This document shows, piece by piece, positions 60,139 to 64,000 of a stretch of DNA of 64,000 nt. The DNA is taken from NCBI RefSeq assembly GCF_019931575.1, contig NZ_CP082923.1, positions 4,402,001-4,466,000 of the forward strand. The letters run 5' to 3'. The notes under the pieces were generated by a model. It was not told the origin of the DNA, ran no database searches, and worked only from the letters and a program-made list of their open reading frames with translations. How positions within the stretch are numbered: the first letter of the stretch is position 1; every line of letters begins with the position of its first letter. The DNA is from Caulobacter segnis (GTDB taxonomy: Bacteria > Pseudomonadota > Alphaproteobacteria > Caulobacterales > Caulobacteraceae). A program made the position numbers and the translations under genes.

Positions 60139-61972
60139 CGCGCAAGGCGTCCAGCACCCGGTTGGCGTGGGTCATGGCCAGGAAGCGCCCGGCGCCGGGC
60201 ACGCGCGTGAAGCGGCTGTCGGGCAAGACGTCGCGCCAATAGCGCTCGACATGGTCGGGATCGTGCATCGTGTCATACGCGCCGATCAGCACCGACCAGT
60301 CGGTCAGGCCGGGCATCGGGGCGGGCTTGCCGCCGCGCGCGATCGCCACCTGCTCGTTGACATAGCCCTCGATCCGCCCGGTGGCGAACATCCGCACCGA
60401 CCGCCAGTAGTCTTCGGCGATGCGGGGATCGGCGGCCGCCGCTTCGTCCGGCGGGCTCCCGCGCATCGACTGGCGGACCATGCGCTGCAGCCGCTCCCGC
60501 GTCAGGCTGCCCCCCAGCAGGCGCGCGAAGGTCCCGATCAGCTCGGGACGGCGCAGATAGGCCTCCTTGAACGCGCCGAGCGGCCCGTGCCGGTGGCCGT
60601 CCGCGCCGGACGGCGGATCCGGATTGACCAGCACGGCCCTGCCGATCCGCTCGGGCGCGCGCCGCGCGAGCGCCAGCACCGCCTGGGCCCCGCCCCGCGC
60701 GACGATGTCGATGGTCGGCAGCCGCAGGGCGTCCAGAAGCGCGATCAGGTCGCCGGCCGCCGCGTCGAAGGGATCGTGCTCGCCCGCGCGCAGCCCGGCG
60801 ACGGGGTCGCTCATGCCAAAGCCCGGCCGGTCGACGGACAGCACCCGAAAGCCCCCGCCCTGCAAGGCCGCCACGAGGCCCGAGGGCGCCTGACGCGAGG
60901 TCATGCTGGAATGGACGATCAGCACGGGGCGGCCGCCGGCCGGGCCGTACTCGCTCCAGGCGATGCGCGTGCCGTCGGCGCGGGGCAGCAGGCGCAGCGG
61001 CTCGGCCCGGGGATCGGCGAAGCCCAGCTGCCCCCGCGTCGCGCCCAGGAGCGCGGCCAGCGCCCGCATGGTCGACACGGTGCGCGCCAGTTCGCTGGCC
61101 GATCCGACCCGCAGGGTGGCGAAGACCTGCTCCAGGTCCTTGCGCACCACCGCGACCGACAGGCCCAGCGCGCGGGCCGCCTCCTCCCGCGAGGCGCCGC
61201 TGGCGACCAGCAGCGTGATCGCGGCCTGCTTTCGCGTCAGGCCCCAGACATCGACCAGCAGCGGCGCATGGTCTGATTGAGACGGCATCAAGCCGAAGGC
61301 CAGGCCCGACAGCAGCCCCACCACCTCGGGGAGCCGACGGGCGCCGGTGCGGCGATAGACGTCCGACAGCGCCTCCCGGGCGGTGACGTGCGAAATGCCC
61401 AGCCTCCCGGCCGCCGCCTTGATCGATCCGGCGCGGACGACGGCCAAGACGATCCGCGTCTGCAGGCCCGTCAGGCCGAACGCGGCGCAGGCGCGCTCGA
61501 TCGGCTCGGCCCGCGCCGCCAGTGTCGTCAGCACCACGACCTTGCCCGCCGGCGCCTCGGCGGCCAGTTCCGGCGGCAGGCGCCAGAGCGGAAACGCCAT
61601 CGCGGCCGAGGCGTAGACGAAGATCACCGATTCCGAACCCGCGTCGCTCTCGACGGCGACCGGAACCACGACCGGCTTGCCGGACCGCAGCGCGCGCTGG
61701 GCCAGCCCGGGATCGATGTAGCGCTCCCCGCCCTCCTCGGCGAACAGGCGCGAGGCGACCTTGACCACGCCGCGCGCGTCGAGCACCGCCGCGGCGATGC
61801 TCTGGGGATCGAACAGAGGCAGGAACTCGGCCTGGGCGGCGTCGGTCTCGATCAGGTCGGCCAGGCTGTCGGGCGCCGCCCGCGCCGCCGCCAGGACCGC
61901 GTCGGCGTCCTCCAGCACCGCGCGCAGGAAGATCGGCAGGCGCGGCTCGTCGGCGAGATCATTCTCAGCCAA
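60134..61972 (-). CDS. LuxR-type regulator fused to a catalytically degenerate alpha/beta hydrolase
   Basis: A 612-residue protein. Residues 1-160 are a sensor-like part without recognised domain. Two successive LuxR-like helix-turn-helix segments follow: 165-222 (FGLTGLQTRIVLAVVRAGSIKAAAGRLGISHVTAREALSDVYRRTGA) and 243-300 (WGLTRKQAAITLLVASGASREEAARALGLSVAVVRKDLEQVFATLRV). Residues 325-612 are an alpha/beta hydrolase fold (PVLIVHSSM, SVDRPGFGMSDP, VLVNPDPP, GAYDTMHD). The nucleophile elbow reads IVARGGAQAVL, with G427 in place of Ser, and the catalytic-His motif reads GAGRFLAM with R596 in place of His; D567 is kept. I use TTG 61972, with GAGG eight bases before it; the frame extends to 62071 without a better start. 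Confidence 0.75.
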   Translation of the reverse strand: MAENDLADEPRLPIFLRAVLEDADAVLAAARAAPDSLADLIETDAAQAEFLPLFDPQSIAAAVLDARGVVKVASRLFAEEGGERYIDPGLAQRALRSGKPVVVPVAVESDAGSESVIFVYASAAMAFPLWRLPPELAAEAPAGKVVVLTTLAARAEPIERACAAFGLTGLQTRIVLAVVRAGSIKAAAGRLGISHVTAREALSDVYRRTGARRLPEVVGLLSGLAFGLMPSQSDHAPLLVDVWGLTRKQAAITLLVASGASREEAARALGLSVAVVRKDLEQVFATLRVGSASELARTVSTMRALAALLGATRGQLGFADPRAEPLRLLPRADGTRIAWSEYGPAGGRPVLIVHSSMTSRQAPSGLVAALQGGGFRVLSVDRPGFGMSDPVAGLRAGEHDPFDAAAGDLIALLDALRLPTIDIVARGGAQAVLALARRAPERIGRAVLVNPDPPSGADGHRHGPLGAFKEAYLRRPELIGTFARLLGGSLTRERLQRMVRQSMRGSPPDEAAAADPRIAEDYWRSVRMFATGRIEGYVNEQVAIARGGKPAPMPGLTDWSVLIGAYDTMHDPDHVERYWRDVLPDSRFTRVPGAGRFLAMTHANRVLDALRA

Positions 61973-62158
61973 GCATCGACCTCGAAGCCACGGACACGCA
62001 CACCCTCGAAAAATCGGACACGCCACGGCGCGTGTCGGGACCTTGGCGCGGACCGGCCCGGACGTCCACACCCTACAAACGGCGATGCCCGCTCCCGGAG
62101 AGGTGGATTAGCTGAGGTCGCGCGACCGCCCACGTTTCGTCCGCGCGAGGAGAGTTCG

Positions 62159-64000
62159 ATGGCCACCAAGTTCCAGACCCAGGACCTGACGTTCACGCTG
62201 CGCGCGGGGTTCACGGCCGCGTCGGCTCACGAGATCGCGGTCGCGGACTTCAACGGCGACGGCAAGGCCGACATCGCCCTCTCCTATTTCCTCTATCCGC
62301 TGGAGGACCGCGCGGTTCCGATCCGGGTGCTGACCGGGGACGGGACCGGGAACTTCACCGACGCGACGACCGCCCTGTTCGGGGACCAGCCGCCGGTGAC
62401 CGTGCACGGCCGCCAGATCGTGGTGGCCGACTTCAACAAGGACGGCCGCGCGGACGCCTTCTTCGCCGACCACGGCTATGACGCCGCGCCGTTCCCCGGC
62501 GCGCGCAACGCGCTGGTCCTGTCGTCGGGGGCGACCGGCGTGGTCAACGCCACGTCGCGCCTGCCGACCTTGGCCGACTACAGCCACTCGGCCGCCGCCG
62601 GCGACATCGACGGGGACGGCGACATCGACCTCTATGTCGGCAACTACAACGGCGGGACCGAGGAGGCGTCATACATCCTGATCAACGACGGCGCGGCCAA
62701 CTTCACCCTGAGCCGCGCGGGCCTGCCGGCCGACATCGTCGCGGGGCAGTACAACTCGCCGGCCAGTCTGCTGTTCGACGCCGACGGCGATGGCGATCTC
62801 GACCTGCTGCTGACGCCCAACGAAACCCAAACCCAGAGCGCGCGGCTGCTGAAGAACGACGGCAAGGGTAATTTCACCGCCCTGTCCTCGTTCGCGATGC
62901 CCAAGAACGGCGCAACCGAAAGCGTGATCGACGCCAAGGCGGCGGACATCAATGGCGATGGCAAGCTGGATCTGGTGATGACCACGGTCGTCGACCTGTT
63001 CAAGCCGGGCGCGACCCAGATCTGGATCAACGACGGCAAGGGCGGCTTCACCGACGAGACCGCCAGGCGCCTGCCCACGCAAACGACCGAGGACTGGTAC
63101 ACCCGCACCCAGCTGATCGACCTCAACGGCGACGGCCATGTCGACCTCCTGGCGTCGAACAGCCACAAACAGGCGGCATTCCTGAACGACGGCGCCGGCC
63201 GCTTCATCCAGCTGCCCGAGGGCTGGCTGAACATCTCGCAGTACGACCGGCTGCAGGCGGCCGACGTCAATGGCGATGGCCGCGTGGACGTGATCGCCTG
63301 GCGCGGAATCTGGGACGGCGCTGAACACGTCACCGTCCACCTGGCCGCCGACGCCGGGACCAGCGTCAACGGCGGCGCCTCGGCCGACGCCTTGATCGGC
63401 GACGCCCGCGACGAGACCTTGAACGGCCTGGCCGGCGCCGACGTGCTGGCCGGCGGCGCGGGCGACGACACGCTGAGCGGCGGCGACGGGGCCGACATCC
63501 TGATCGGCGGGGCCGGGGCGGACCGGATCGACGGCGGGGCCGGAACCGACGAGGCGCGCTACGGCGGCGCGGCGGCGGACTACACGATCGGGGTCGGCGC
63601 GTCGGGCTGGACCGTCGCCGACACGCGCGCCAATCCGCGCGACGGCGCCGACGTCCTGGTCAATGTCGAAACCCTGCTCTTCGCCGACAAGAGCATCAGC
63701 TTGGGCGACCCCGTGGTGGGCTTGGCGGTCGCCTCCTTGCTGCGGACCAGCGCCGCAGCGGGCGCCGGCGGCGTTCTGACGGCCGATCTCACGGCCAAGA
63801 TCGCCGCCGGCGCCATCACCCAGGCCGCCGCCATCGCCGAGACCGTCAAGGCCGCCGACCAGACGACCTCCGTGGCGACCCTCAGCTACCTGTTCTTCAC
63901 GGGCAAGATCCCGGGCCAGGGCGGGATCGACTATCTGGTCTCGCCGACCGGGCCGAACGGCAACAACCTCAACAGCGCCTACTACCAGACCTTCAATCTT
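62159..64000 (+). CDS. FG-GAP/RTX surface protein with RsaA-like anchor segment, 5' part
   Basis: The frame is open to the window end (614 residues seen). There is no N-terminal signal peptide, as expected for type I secretion. Seven FG-GAP/VCBS calcium loops occur over residues 25-385 (for example DFNGDGKADI, DIDGDGDIDL, DADGDGDLDL, DINGDGKLDL, DLNGDGHVDL). Residues 405-465 are RTX nonapeptide repeats (GLAGADVLAGGAGDDTLSGG and GGAGADRIDGGAGTD). After a DGADVLVNVETLLFADKSISL bridge, residues 540-614 (AAIAETVKAADQTTSVATL, SYLFFTGKIPGQGGIDYLV, NNLNSAYYQTFN) resemble the N-terminal O-antigen-binding domain of Caulobacter RsaA as I remember it. GAGGAGAG precedes ATG 62159. Probably secreted and held at the cell surface. 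Confidence 0.85.
   Translation, partial: MATKFQTQDLTFTLRAGFTAASAHEIAVADFNGDGKADIALSYFLYPLEDRAVPIRVLTGDGTGNFTDATTALFGDQPPVTVHGRQIVVADFNKDGRADAFFADHGYDAAPFPGARNALVLSSGATGVVNATSRLPTLADYSHSAAAGDIDGDGDIDLYVGNYNGGTEEASYILINDGAANFTLSRAGLPADIVAGQYNSPASLLFDADGDGDLDLLLTPNETQTQSARLLKNDGKGNFTALSSFAMPKNGATESVIDAKAADINGDGKLDLVMTTVVDLFKPGATQIWINDGKGGFTDETARRLPTQTTEDWYTRTQLIDLNGDGHVDLLASNSHKQAAFLNDGAGRFIQLPEGWLNISQYDRLQAADVNGDGRVDVIAWRGIWDGAEHVTVHLAADAGTSVNGGASADALIGDARDETLNGLAGADVLAGGAGDDTLSGGDGADILIGGAGADRIDGGAGTDEARYGGAAADYTIGVGASGWTVADTRANPRDGADVLVNVETLLFADKSISLGDPVVGLAVASLLRTSAAAGAGGVLTADLTAKIAAGAITQAAAIAETVKAADQTTSVATLSYLFFTGKIPGQGGIDYLVSPTGPNGNNLNSAYYQTFNL

Overview
The window is a very GC-rich stretch of a bacterial chromosome, most probably from Caulobacter or a close relative in the Caulobacteraceae. 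The base for this is five intact TonB-dependent receptors (TBDRs), two sigma/FecR signalling pairs, plant-wall degrading enzymes, a divergent oxyR-katG pair, and a surface protein whose last visible residues resemble the anchoring domain of the Caulobacter S-layer protein RsaA. This is inference from gene content; no rRNA or other marker is present. I saw no tRNA, rRNA, insertion sequence, integrase or CRISPR array.

Layout. (1) 1-2.4 kb: the end of a DUF5690-type membrane transporter, NhaA, and a small secreted DUF6491-type protein. (2) 2.4-6.2 kb: oxidative stress unit, with OxyR divergent from KatG across a region holding an ATAG-N7-CTAT OxyR site, followed by a cysteine-free Fur-like regulator. 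(3) 6.2-8.1 kb: three unrecognised genes on the minus strand behind a possible leader peptide and attenuator. (4) 8.3-13.3 kb: the least ordinary region. A TIR-TM-TPR protein, a small GC-poor protein and a TPR/SLOG-like/class III cyclase protein form a minus-strand operon, divergent over only 38 bp from a Crp-like cyclic-nucleotide-binding regulator. (5) 13.3-21.7 kb: a phosphoester-scavenging and cell-surface-signalling region with two paralogous TBDRs, a sigma factor and FecR between them, and a calcium-dependent PI-PLC-like enzyme.

(6) 21.8-37.5 kb: a pectin / rhamnogalacturonan utilisation locus. It holds a LamG-like protein, GH105-DUF4861, GH78, a divergent-motif GH28, PL22 oligogalacturonate lyase, a TBDR, a PL1 pectate lyase and a six-hairpin glycosidase-like protein. 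The logic is extracellular or periplasmic cutting of pectin, TonB-driven uptake of oligomers, and trimming to unsaturated uronides and rhamnose. No dedicated regulator gene lies here, but two divergent promoters share TGACACCGGT and CCACAT-type repeats. (7) 37.7-46 kb: a secreted propeller-like protein, then ECF sigma, FecR, an STN-bearing TBDR and PhoD, which form a second phosphoester module, followed by a TBDR C-terminal remnant.

(8) 46-51.3 kb: an Ala-rich secreted protein whose ribosome binding site is in a hairpin, a Pal/OmpA lipoprotein, and a KdpD-like kinase / KdpE-like regulator joined to a CPA1 Na+/H+ antiporter instead of a Kdp pump. (9) 51.3-60.1 kb: peptide-type scavenging genes: LysR regulator, CocE/NonD serine hydrolase, TBDR, AbgT transporter, CapA-like protein. 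(10) 60.1-64 kb: a LuxR-type regulator fused to an alpha/beta hydrolase that has lost its nucleophile Ser and catalytic His, and the beginning of a large FG-GAP/RTX protein with an RsaA-like segment, cut by the window end.

Many genes are packed tightly with perfect intergenic hairpins, several of which I list as terminators or inverted repeats. Long open frames antisense to these genes are by-products of the GC-rich code and are not annotated.
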